Assembly (NCBI GenBank): GCA_963682055.1
Contig: OY821751.1
Location: 9,486,001-9,550,000, forward strand
Origin: Primula veris
Lineage: Eukaryota > Streptophyta > Magnoliopsida > Ericales > Primulaceae
DNA length: 64,000 bases
Direction of reading: 5' to 3'
The notes below the pieces were generated by a model that was not told where the DNA came from, ran no database searches, and worked only from the letters and a program-made list of their open reading frames with translations. A program made the translations under genes and the position numbers. The stretch's first letter is position 1. The number at the start of each line of letters is the position of its first letter. Shown piece by piece: positions 10,316 to 19,572 of this stretch.

Positions 10316-11428
10316 TGTTAGGACCATATTTCTGGCTTAGTAACTTTTTGTTGTCAATTGATTTGAACAAAATAATCCAAATTGATTGTTAAGAATTAAG
10401 TCAGTATAATGTTTACAGGTGAGATTGCAACCTCAGTTGCAACTACAGTTCTAACCTGCCAATCCGTAGTATTCTGCCTAATTCTGTTTAACTGCATTAC
10501 TTGATTTTTAAAGTCATTTATATGAATTAAAATATGCAGATTATATTCTCATATGTTTAAAAAGATTCAGTTTATATTTATTGAGAATATTAAAGTGATA
10601 AAGAATGAAAGTTGTTTAAAAGATATATGTAGATTAGTTTAAGAAGATATTTGTTCCTTTTATCGTGTAAACTAAATTTCTTTTATTATGCAATGTTTTT
10701 ATCTAATTATTCAATCTATGTGCTTACGAATCAGCAATGATCTAATTAGATTGAATGTTATATGGAGTTATGGTTTCACGTTTTATTAAGATTTTATCTC
10801 TAAAAAGATATTGTTTTATATGTTTCTCGTTTAAGAAAATAGTAACTCCTATTGTCAAGCAAGTCTATTAAAAGATGTTAACATGAAGATTGATATCAAT
10901 CAATTACAACATTATCTCGTACAAATATGGAGAGATTGAGATCAATTAGAAGAGGACAAATCAATCAACAAAATCTTGAAAAAAGAAGATTGTTTTACTC
11001 TTTAAATAGTTAATAGCTTTACTTGTAAAAAGTGTGTGTTCTAAATTAATAAAGAACTCAAATTTGAGAGAATACACAATAAACTTTTAAAACAAAAAAC
11101 AATGATGGGATGTCATTGATATTTTGAGTGATAGTTATAAGTTAGAAGCAATATAGAGATAGGCAGAAAAACCTAGAGTGAGTCTGAGAGTTTTCCATTA
11201 AGATTTGAATCCTATATTGTAAGCTTTTATAATATCATTAATCTGGGTGACTGCCCCAGAGATGTAGTATAATTGGGTGAACTTCGTTGTTAAATAGTTG
11301 TGATTTAATTCAAATACATTTAACTTTACAAATTCTGTCCATCATTATACTTAGGTTCCAACTTCAGTTGCAACTGTATTTGAAACCTAACTGCATAACT
11401 GCAACTAGAACAGCGGATAGAATTTTCA
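10316..11428 (+). mobile_element. Solo LTR S1 (family A) in gypsy integrase
   Basis: A single 1,113-bp LTR begins TGTTAGGACCA and ends GGATAGAATTTTCA. It is flanked by the 5-bp duplication CAAAG (10311-10315 and 11429-11433). It aligns with the family A LTRs at 29240, 38003, 46268 and 62073 but is clearly more diverged. Removing it joins the two halves of gypsy integrase. Solo LTRs arise by recombination between the LTRs of a full element, with loss of the interior. Confidence 0.92.
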
Positions 11429-11433
11429 CAAAG

Positions 11434-12091
11434 AGGTAGTAAAACTTCTTGGTATTCCAAAAACGATTACATCCGATCGAGATTCAAAATTCATGACTCA
11501 CTTTTGGCGCACCCTATGGAAAAAGCTTGGAACTAATTTTCAATTTAGTTCGTCTCACCACCCCCAAACGGATGGGCAAACTGAAGTTGTAAATCAAAGT
11601 TTAGGAAATCTTTTGAGGAATGTAGTGCGTGGCAATGTTCGCCAATGGGACGACGCACGGGAAGAAGTCCGTTCGAAGTGGTGTTTGGCCACAATCCTAT
11701 CGGACCTTTGGATCTGGTGCCAATTCCTACAACTGAAAATCGCAGTGGAGATGATGAAGACGGGGCTGAATATATCAAAAAGCTGCATGAACAAGTGCGT
11801 GAACGAATTGTGAAGCAAAATGAGAAATATAAAAAAAAAAATTGCGGACAAACACCGCAAGGCAGCTACCTTTATGGAAGGAGATTTGGTTTCGATTCAT
11901 CTTAGCAAAGACAGGTTTCCGAGGGACGCCATGGTAAGCTTAAACCTAGGGCAGATGGTCCTCTCAAAGTTTTACAACGTATTGGTGACAATGCATACAA
12001 AATCGAATTACCAGAACAATACGGTGTTCCTGCTACTTTTAATGTGGCCGATCTCTCTCCTTATCATAAAGATGAAAATGATGACAACTAG
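11434..12091 (+). pseudogene. Gypsy integrase core end and C-terminal domain
   Basis: This continues integrase after S1. SKFMTHFWRTLWKKLGTNF is followed by HHPQTDGQTEVVNQSLGNLL, which carries the catalytic glutamate. A C-terminal domain follows, split over frames, with FMEGDLVSIHLSKDRFPR and a terminal VADLSPYHKDENDDN-like end. Several frameshifts are present between 11650 and 11950. No chromodomain follows. Confidence 0.8.
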
Positions 12092-12120
12092 AGGACGAGT
12101 GTGCTTGCAGCGGAAGCGTA

Positions 12121-12555
12121 TGATCCGGGAGGCTCAGCCCAATTCAAGAAATGGGCCAAAAAATGTTAAGCTCAAGTGATAACACCAAAGCAGTTTTTTC
12201 ACATCATCTAAATCAACTTTATCGAATAAACTGCTTTCATTGGGAGTCTAAAAGGCACTGAGTCTGATACCATTAGAAACATAAATGAATCTAGTTTTCG
12301 AAAATGCAAACCTTGCATTTTTTGGATTTTTCTAGATATAGTTATGAATTTTCTAGTAAGAACTGTTCAGAATATGCTTATGTGACTCTAATTTTGGATA
12401 GAAAATTTTGATAAATATAAAACTCTCTCTTTTGAGTATTCACTTGTTAGTACAAATTTGTTCTTCTAGTGTTCTCTTATCCCATTGGTGAATTCCATCG
12501 GGTGACGAGTAACTTGGTTTCTTGTTTATCATCTCTCTCTTTCAAATCCGGCACC
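12121..12555 (+). repeat. 3' LTR of gypsy element G
   Basis: Aligns with the 5' LTR (695-1127). It starts TGATCCGGGAGGCTCAGCCC and ends ..CCGGCACC before the target copy AATTAC (12556-12561). Confidence 0.88.
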
Positions 12556-12561
12556 AATTAC

Positions 12562-14554
12562 CCTCCTTGGCTTGAAAAAAAAGTTTTGGTTGCTTTTGAA
12601 TTTTAAGAAACCCTCTCTATATATATAAGTGTGAAAACTATAGTTGTTTTTTTATAATTTTTTATATTCTTTTCCTCGGTTTTTCTTCCATTTTTGTGCT
12701 ATTAATATGTTTTTTCTTTTTTAATCTATCTAAATGTCTTGTGGTTTAGGATTTGTAAATTTCTGAGTGAAAATTATAGGAGTACTACCTTCATAATAGG
12801 ACTTTTCTGATGTGGAGCAAAATGGTTTGGAGATAGATGTAGCGCTTTTATTCGTAACTTAACTATTTCTATAGAGGATCTTAGAGAAGTATCTTATGGT
12901 GGAACTTACCTTATTTTCATTTCTTTGCTCTTTTATGACGGGTTAATTACAGTTTATTGACTCGATTTTTAAACACTTTTTGGTTTACTAACCTGAATTT
13001 TTGAAAGTTTTATTTTTTCTACTGAGTTTAATGATTTATAGTTTTAGTGACAGACCGTCATTTGTTTTTCGATCAAAACCGTTTATAAGTTTCAGTATAG
13101 TCGGCATAGTTTAAAAATTATAATAAAGATCATAAATCTTAAAAATTACACATGTTGAAGAAGTGGTTTTGAAATAGATTTTAAGCTACAATGATTACAG
13201 TATTTCGTGTTATATACCTTTCAACACTCTTTTAAATATGTTTTTTGTAAGTACCGGAAATTTGGTGATGAAAAATTAGTTAGGGACAGATGTAGTAGAT
13301 TATCAGATAAGATAAAAAAACAAACTAAATATCAGGATTCTAGACTACGCTTTAAAATTGAAGTTATGTTTTTTCAATATTAATGATGGAGGTTAAAATA
13401 TAGGGCACGTAGAAACTTCGTACTATTCGTAATATATAAAGTGAGACATAGTATTTGACCTAGTGATTAAAAATCAATTAATGAGCAATTAGTCACCCTT
13501 GTGAGCGTATCGGTTAAAGTTTCCACCCGTTCCCAAGAGGAGTTGATATGCGAGATAATCTCAAGAAAATACATAAAAGACTCAATAAGAAATCATATAT
13601 TATTAGAAAAATAAGACGACACTAAATCAACACGGGACATATCCCATAAATATAGGGTCAAACAAGAAAGATGTGTTCCTTATCATATAAGGATTGGAGA
13701 TCTCATGACGAGGAGTTGCTCCCTTCCGAAGAGCATAGAGTAATGCCCCTTAGGCCAACACAATCTTGAATTCGAGGAGGATAAAGACACTATGAAAGGG
13801 AAGTCTTCACTTCCATACCGTACATGGCGAGGGTCCTGCAGTTCGAGGAGCCCCATCTTCAGTGGCGAAGGCATGGTGTGCGCTCCCTGGAGCCAGTCAA
13901 GTCGCTAAAAAGATACATGGAATATATGCACAATATATCTCAGCATGACAATGAAGATAATTGAAGATATAATGAATATGTGATTGAAAAAGGCACCGAT
14001 TAATCACATCTGAAATCATACGAACTCAGACCTATATACTAAATACGGGGTATCTCTATAACCCTACTTCTATTCAATACACTAAATACGTTCTATTCAC
14101 TCCTTAAAAATGTTCACCCATTCATACAACTTCTTCGGACGATGGAGGGTGAACGGTTGTGAAACCACCAAGTGCTTATTAATCATAGTTGTTTGTGCGT
14201 AGACTACATGGTAACGGCGAAGAAAGCGGGACAAGCCCTATCAGGGAATTTTCTCATTGATTCCAAGCTCCGGAATCTACTCAACACTCTGCACCTAATT
14301 TCTAAGGCCCGTCCCTTAATATATTATTTAGTGTTTTGATAATCTTGTTTTGAAGGTGAGAAATTCCAGTGATGCTATTGAGCTAAACAAACTCACCGTC
14401 ACTTTTTACCAAACTTTTCCATAAAACTTATATAACATATTGGAAAACTTAAAAAAATATGACAAAAAAATGATCAATAGAATTATTTTTTATTTTATGA
14501 TACAAAAATGATCAGTAGAACGTGCTATTGTGTTGTTTTTAACTTTTTAAGTGT
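12562..14554. other. Intergenic region, nothing recognised
   Basis: About 2 kb of AT-rich sequence on the right of gypsy element G. The open frames (for example 13683-13874 minus) are short and motif-free. I see no splice-consistent exons, no terminal repeats and no similarity to other parts of the window. Confidence 0.5.
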
Positions 14555-14719
14555 GTTAACATAATTAACATAAATTGTATGACTATCTAATGTTATATTG
14601 TTATATTTACATGTAAACAAAAAATTACACCGCAAATCGCTATGTTGCTACGTTATTCGCGCTTTTAGCGTAGCTATCAGAAAAATGCTACGCTAGTGAT
14701 AACGCTATTTAAAACATTG
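14555..14719 (+). mobile_element. Partial Mutator-like MITE (family E, copy 3)
   Basis: The right half matches 1980-2109: ACTATCTAATRTWA, then CACCGCAAATCGCTA, a run of TAGCG/GCGCT motifs, and the terminus GATAACGCTATTTAAAACA. The left half is not recognisable, so the copy is truncated or too diverged to see. Confidence 0.55.
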
Positions 14720-14953
14720 ATCAGGAGCGCTATCAATTTTTTAAATTTCAGGAAACACAAAATTCACCTTTTATATGAGTAATGTATATGATTTACTTAG
14801 TAAGTATAAATAGTGAAAAGTTATCATAGGGTCTATATTTTTGTGATTGAAATATGATAATAAACATATAAAACAAAATAATGTAGAGTTATTATAAAAA
14901 AATTATAAGGAACCTGAAAATTTGTGTAAATATAAACGGTTCCTTAAAAACTA

Positions 14954-15189
14954 CTATCTCCGTTCCTATTTAATTGTCCACTACGAAAATACGTGCAATT
15001 TTAACCGGCCAATAACTTGTACTAAAATTGTCGAAATAAAATATTTCAAAAGTTGATCATATAATTCAAATGTTAGATTTTATGATTAGATTTAAAAAAA
15101 AAATCATTCCGACAATGTTGATACAAATTATAAGACGTTCAAAAATGCACGTAGTTTCATAGTAGACAATTAAATGGAAACAGAGACAG
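14954..15189. mobile_element. Stowaway-like MITE with TA target duplication
   Basis: A 236-bp element has about 50-bp terminal inverted repeats. The left end reads CTATCTCCGTTCCTATTTAA and the right end in reverse complement reads CTGTCTCTGTTTCCATTTAA. Both continue into ATTGTCYACTAYGAAA and ACGTGCA. It is flanked by TA on each side. The size, the CTCCGT-type terminus and the TA duplication are characteristic of Stowaway (Tc1/mariner) MITEs. It has no coding capacity. Confidence 0.85.
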
Positions 15190-15647
15190 TATAAAACATG
15201 TTAGATTTGAGAAAATGGTTAATGCTCCCGACACGGTAGCTCTGTACTACAATGATTACAGAAATGAAGCAGTGGAAATAATATATTAATCAGAATAAAA
15301 CTACAAATAAACATTCAAGTCTTTCATTCTAAGCAAATCTTTCATCAGTACATAAGATTAACGTAGACAAGTACATCAGCTTTATAACTACAACACGACA
15401 ACAAAATCCTAGAGACTTCAATACATTTAGTAGCCATGAAGCGATAACCAAACGTCCAGCAACTATTTCAACAAAATGAAAAACTTAAAAAGGTTCAAAG
15501 GGAGCACCGAAACTCAATAAAACACAGATCCGCCAAAATACAAGCACCTGATTTTTCAGAATATATCACGATCTAAACAATGAAATTAAAAGTTTCATTA
15601 ATAAAAGATATCCAAACTGCTAAAACCAACCACGTAGTGGCACATCA
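15190..15647. other. Probable 3' flank of the SUVH remnant
   Basis: AT-rich sequence immediately downstream (in minus-strand terms) of the SUVH stop codon. It could be 3' UTR. No open frame or repeat was recognised. Confidence 0.4.
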
Positions 15648-16074
15648 TCAATAATAATGACCCCAACACTTAGACGACCCACACAAGCATTTCTTTTTCC
15701 ATTGCTCGATTTTCCCAGGTTGAGCTGTCCGATAATCAAAAGTCAACTCTTCGAGCGGAGCAACATGAGTTACTGCAAAAAACGCAATATGAAGATAAGA
15801 TTCGCTCCCACTCTCTCTCAGCACAGGCTGCCAATACACATTAAGCATACAACTATGGTTCATAAACTTAGCAACACTCCCACAGTTTTTCGAACTTATA
15901 ACAAGCGGATAAGGTGTACTCATCTCCTCGTCAGAATACCCAGGCATAAGCTTTAATGATTCATAGGTTCTAGAACTATCGAAAACATAGTCATCTCCAT
16001 TGCCATTTGCAATTATTTCACCAGCATATTCGCAGATAAAAGCCCCAGCACGGATAGGTTCCCACCAAACGAAG
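15648..16074 (-). pseudogene. SUVH-type histone H3K9 methyltransferase, C-terminal SET/post-SET remnant
   Basis: On the minus strand a continuous frame runs from 16074 to the stop at 15648. It reads the second half of a SET domain (EPIRAGAFICEYAGEI, then DDYVFDSSRTYESLKL), the SET cofactor and catalytic motif FMNHSC, the segment WQPVLRESGSESYLHIAFFA, the motif ELTFDY, and a post-SET zinc site CLCGSSKCWGHYY. These are diagnostic of plant SUVH proteins, which methylate histone H3 lysine 9. The pre-SET, SRA domain and N-terminus are missing. Solo LTR S2 begins at 16075 with TSD CGAAG. The sequence beyond the far side of S2 does not continue the SET domain, so the copy was probably already truncated. 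Confidence 0.85.
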
Positions 16075-16808
16075 TGATATTCCTATCCGCTGTTCTAGTT
16101 GCAGTTTTGCAGTTAGGTTCCAAGTGAAGTTGTAACCACAGTTGGAACCTAAGTATATTGATGGATAGAACAGTAAAGTTAAATGTATTTGAATTAATCA
16201 CACGCACATTTAACAACGGAGTTCACCCAACTGGGCTACGTCTCCGGGGCACTCACCCAGATTATGATATTATAAAAGCTTACAATATAAGATTTAAGTG
16301 TTAATGAAAAACTCTCAGACTCTCTCTAGGTTTTTCTGCCTATCTCTATATTGCTACTACCTTATAACTATCACTCAAAATATCAATGGCATCCCACCAT
16401 TGTTTTTCTTTTAAAAGCTCACTGTGTATTTGTTGGAAAAACATGTGAAAACATGGGTGTTTCCGAATGGTCACTGGACCAACTTCGAGTCATTATTTCG
16501 TGTAACAGAGATGAGTTGTTTATACCGTACTCAACGTGGTTGAGTAGCCCGTGTGACGAGCTTCGTAACGGTATATCACATGACCTATTCGGAGAATGGG
16601 TGTGAATACAAAGTGGCTTCAAAGTTGGTACCTCGGAAGCTCAAATCTGGAAAATCTGGAAAACGAAATGGTTAATGAGAAAACCATTTAGAATAATCCC
16701 ATATTGGAAGATTAAGAGTTAATCTTACAATATATATACCATACCAACCCATGTAGTTATTAAACTAACATGCCCACATACATCTAAGAGTATTAGTGTG
16801 TACCACAC

Positions 16809-16863
16809 ACGCGCGCTCGCTCGTGTCTCGGGTCTCGGGTCTCGGGCTCGGGCACGGGCACGG

Positions 16864-16895
<32 letters not shown>

Positions 16896-17012
16896 TTGGG
16901 ATTTGGGATTTGGGGAATGGGGAATGTCTCGGGTCTCGGGCACGGGCACGGGCACGGGCTTGGGATTGGGATTTGGGGAATGTCTCGGGTCTCGGGTCTT
17001 GGGTCTTGGGTC
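16809..17012 (+). repeat. CGGGCACGGG/TCTCGGG repeat block in LTR
   Basis: Interspersed CGGGCA, CGGGCG, TCTCGGG and TTGGGATTTGGG units give a strongly GC-rich, G-skewed stretch. The matching block in the 3' LTR (about 23633-23780) is roughly 55 bp shorter, showing copy-number instability. Overlapping open frames on both strands here are by-products of the repeat and are not genes. Confidence 0.85.
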
Positions 17013-17192
17013 CAAACCCGAATAGGGAATTTTGTATAAATTACAAAAGCAGTCCCTAGAGTTTCCAGCAAGAGAAACGCCAGCAATAAATGGAATTGAT
17101 TGCTGCGGTTTCAGAATTAAAGTGAGCGGATTCTGGGGGTGTAACTCCCAGAATTGATGACCTATATTTATGGCTGCGGTTTCAGTAGAGCC

Positions 17193-17200
17193 TATAAAAG
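17193..17200 (+). promoter_or_regulatory. TATA box of element C LTR
   Basis: TATAAAAG sits in the LTR just upstream of a pyrimidine-rich CCCTCCCCCTCTC stretch, where transcription would be expected to start near 17225. The same box is at 23958-23965 in the 3' LTR. This marks the probable U3/R boundary. Confidence 0.7.
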
Positions 17201-17272
17201 GCAGCCCTCCCCCTCTCATTCAAACACCTTCAAACACACAACTCACAGCATAAGCATCATATAGAGAGAGAG

Positions 17273-17345
17273 AACCGCACCACCAACAGCTCGACCTGTG
17301 GTTCGGTGCCGGTTTCCATACGAGCCACTCTGAGATAGAAGTTGT
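17273..17345 (+). promoter_or_regulatory. Conserved R/U5 core shared by element C and D LTRs
   Basis: The block ACCGCACCACCAAC, then CGACC-GTGG-TCGGTGCCG and GTTGTACCTTGGGAAC, also appears in element D LTRs (49580-49665 and 55939-56025). The rest of the two LTR types is largely different. It lies just downstream of the predicted transcription start, so it would be in the 5' leader RNA. A role in packaging or RNA structure is inference. Confidence 0.6.
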
Positions 17346-17609
17346 ACCTTGGGAACAAAGTCCCGAAACCAGAAACCTTTAAAGGTGGTTCGGGAAATAT
17401 TGTTTAAGGAAAACTGCTCAGCAGTTGCCTCTTCTTTTACTTTCTGTTATTTATTTTTCAGTCATTTACTTTCTGTCCGTTTCATTTCTGTAATTTACTT
17501 TTCTGTACTGTTTCTTTTCTGTATTTACATTTCAGTACTGTTTACTTTCAGTCTTTCGATTATGTTATTTACTTTTTAGTTCTGTAATTTCCAGTATTTA
17601 CAAAAAAAA

Positions 17610-17893
17610 ACAGTCCGGCAGTTTTTTATTTGCTTAAAACCAGTCCGGCAGTTTTTTATTTGTTTAAAAACCAGTCCAGCAGTTTTGTTTAAAACCAGTC
17701 CGGCAGTTTGTTAAAACCAGTCCGGCAGTTTTGTTTAAAACCAGTCCAGCAGTTTGTTAAAACCAGTCCGGCAGTTTCTGTAAAACCAGTCCGGCAGTTT
17801 CTGTAAAACCAGTCCGGCAGTTTCTTTGTTAAACCAGTCCGGCAGTTTCTTTATAACAGTCCGGCAGTTTCTTTATTACAGTCCAGCAGTTTT
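17610..17893 (+). repeat. 12-copy CAGTCCGGCAGTTT repeat array in LTR
   Basis: Twelve copies of (A)CCAGTCCGGCAGTTT are separated by short T/A-rich spacers. The G/A variants (CCGGC or CCAGC) are arranged differently in the two LTRs (the other array is at 24392-24672). The array sits in the transcribed U5-like part of the LTR. Confidence 0.9.
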
Positions 17894-18378
17894 ATTTATT
17901 TGTTGAGTCAGGAATTGTAATTCATATTCCAATTGTGAGAAATAAAACTGTTTATTTCCATTGCGTTCCTGTCTTCTTTATTTTATTGTCCTTTCATTTA
18001 TTGTATTCGAAATAGTACCAAAACCAACAATCTTAAACAATATTATTTTTGGTTTTTCTATTTTCGAAATAAGAAAGGACTTTTCTTTTTTATTTTATTG
18101 TTGTTGACGTCTCGGTTTTTATTCTCGCAAAATCATTGCTAGTTTACTAGAAATTGAAATTTGCACATAGAATAAATCCGAATTGGTTTTAATCTTTTTA
18201 TTCTAGAATACTATAAAGAATTCTTAGTGAAATCAAAAGTAATTTGATTTTCACGCTAGAATCTCTTTCATTGGTTTTTATTCTTTTGAAGCAATCTAAT
18301 TAAGTTATAATTAGTATTTGCGATAAAAAATTTAGTTTTCTTGCGAGAAACTAAACGGTTTTTATATTGTCATTTCAG

Positions 18379-19572
18379 ATGACTAATGAGGATCAAATAC
18401 CCACCGTTTCTTCGGAAAACGTGCAGGGCGCACTTGTGATTGGCAGTAGCCATAACAATGCGAGCGCTGCGAGTGGGGGGGCTCAGGCTGAGGCTGAGGC
18501 CGAAGCTGCTACGGCAAAGGCTGCGGCCGACGCTGCTGCGGCAGAGGCTGATGCTATGGCTGCGGCTGCGGCCGCAGCACAGGCTGCTGCTAAGGCTGCG
18601 GCCAAGGCAGCGCTTGTGGCTGCGGCCAGGGCAAAGGGCAAGGCTCCGGCAACACCGGCGATGCCAATGTTGCCAACCTCTCAACTGGAGAGACCGGAAA
18701 AGTTTAGGGGCAACAACTTCAAACGTTGGCAGCAAAAGATGCTGTTTTATTTAACTGCCCTTAATCTGACCCGGTTTCTTAAGGAGTCTGCACCCGTCCT
18801 AAGCGAGGACGATGAGGACGTGCAGACGGTTTCGGCGGTGGAAGCGTGGAAACACGGCGACTACGTATGCCGGAACTACATCCTGTGTGCTCTGGATGAC
18901 ACTCTCTTCAGTGTATTCGAGCCCAAGGCTTCTGCAAAGGAGCTTTGGGAGTCTCTCGAACGAAAGTACAAAGTGAATAACGCTGGCGCAAAGAAATTTG
19001 TCGTCACGGACTTTCACGAGTACATGATGACTGATGGGAAGAGTGTTATCGAGCAGGTAGAGGAACTCCAACTCATATACCATAGGCTTGAGGTTGAAGG
19101 GTTAGTTATCAACGAACCTTTCCAAGTGGCATTAATGATTGAGAAACTGCCACCTTCTTGGAAAGAGTTTCAAAACTACCTGAAACACAAGCGAAAGGCT
19201 ATGACCTTGGAGGGACTCATTGAGAGGCTCAATGTTGAGCAAAGCAACCGCCGATCCGGAAGGAAAGGCGGTGGTGGAGCAGACAACGCGGTTGCCAAGG
19301 CCCATGTGGTTGAGGACGCTGTGTCTAAGCGGAAACGCTTTGACAGCGGAGTCGGTGCCTCTCTCAAGAAGAAATTCATGGGAGACTGCTTTGTGTGCAA
19401 CAAACCGAGCCATCGTGCCGTGGATTATAAGATGCGCACCGACAAGCCCAACCCCCCCCCCCCCCCCCCCCCCCAAAGAGGAAGTTCCAAGGGAATGGGA
19501 GGAAGAGGGCACCTGCTCAGGCTAATGTGGCTGAGGGAGGAGATGATGCTGGACAGGACTATATGCACCTGA
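18379..19572 (+). CDS. Copia Gag of element C, alanine-rich N-terminus
   Basis: The ATG at 18379 is the first good start after the 5' LTR. The product begins with about 25 ordinary residues, followed by an Ala-rich tract of about 70 residues (repeated AEA, AAA, KAA units) ending near [13 protein letters not shown]. The UBN2-type gag domain follows ([41 protein letters not shown]). The knuckle [15 protein letters not shown] has Tyr where the last zinc-binding Cys belongs. The frame then enters a 23-base C run. Beyond it this frame gives an unrelated tail, while the true continuation is in the pol frame. The product is the particle structural protein. Confidence 0.85.
   Translation: MTNEDQIPTVSSENVQGALVIGSSHNNASAASGGAQAEAEAEAATAKAAADAAAAEADAMAAAAAAAQAAAKAAAKAALVAAARAKGKAPATPAMPMLPTSQLERPEKFRGNNFKRWQQKMLFYLTALNLTRFLKESAPVLSEDDEDVQTVSAVEAWKHGDYVCRNYILCALDDTLFSVFEPKASAKELWESLERKYKVNNAGAKKFVVTDFHEYMMTDGKSVIEQVEELQLIYHRLEVEGLVINEPFQVALMIEKLPPSWKEFQNYLKHKRKAMTLEGLIERLNVEQSNRRSGRKGGGGADNAVAKAHVVEDAVSKRKRFDSGVGASLKKKFMGDCFVCNKPSHRAVDYKMRTDKPNPPPPPPPQRGSSKGMGGRGHLLRLMWLREEMMLDRTICT
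19452..19474 (+). repeat. 23-base C homopolymer at the gag-pol junction
   Basis: The run separates the gag frame from the pol frame, whose in-frame upstream reading begins right after it. It is the only break in an otherwise continuous gag-pol. It could be a true slippage lesion or an assembly-length error. Confidence 0.9.

Larger units (their letters stand above)
695..12555 (+). mobile_element. Ty3/gypsy LTR retrotransposon G, degenerate, with three nested insertions
   Basis: The element is bounded by two ~434-bp LTRs and flanked by the 6-bp duplication AATTAC (689-694 and 12556-12561). The internal order is PBS, gag with a CCHC knuckle, aspartic protease, RT, RNase H, then integrase, which is the Ty3/gypsy order. 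Nonsense codons and frameshifts occur throughout gag and pol. The LTRs differ at many positions, so the insertion is old. Three later insertions, each with its own target duplication, interrupt it: a MITE (1664-2109), copia element B (3503-8601) and a solo LTR (10316-11428). No chromodomain was seen after the integrase, so I do not assign a lineage. Confidence 0.93.
16431..18029 (+). repeat. 5' LTR of element C
   Basis: 1,599 bp, matched by 23250-24807. It contains a GC-rich microsatellite-like block (16809-17012), a TATA box (17193-17200) and a 12-copy repeat of about 20 bp (17610-17893). The length difference from the 3' LTR lies mainly in the GC-rich block. Confidence 0.92.

Noticed and set aside
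16725..17219. Overlapping open frames on both strands through the GC-rich LTR block
   Set aside because: They are low-complexity Arg/Gly/Pro products of a DNA repeat and change with repeat length between the two LTRs.
17610..17893. Regularly spaced ~14-bp repeats that might suggest a CRISPR-like array
   Set aside because: The spacers are short, T/A-rich and similar to each other, and the same array occurs in the partner LTR of a plant retrotransposon.
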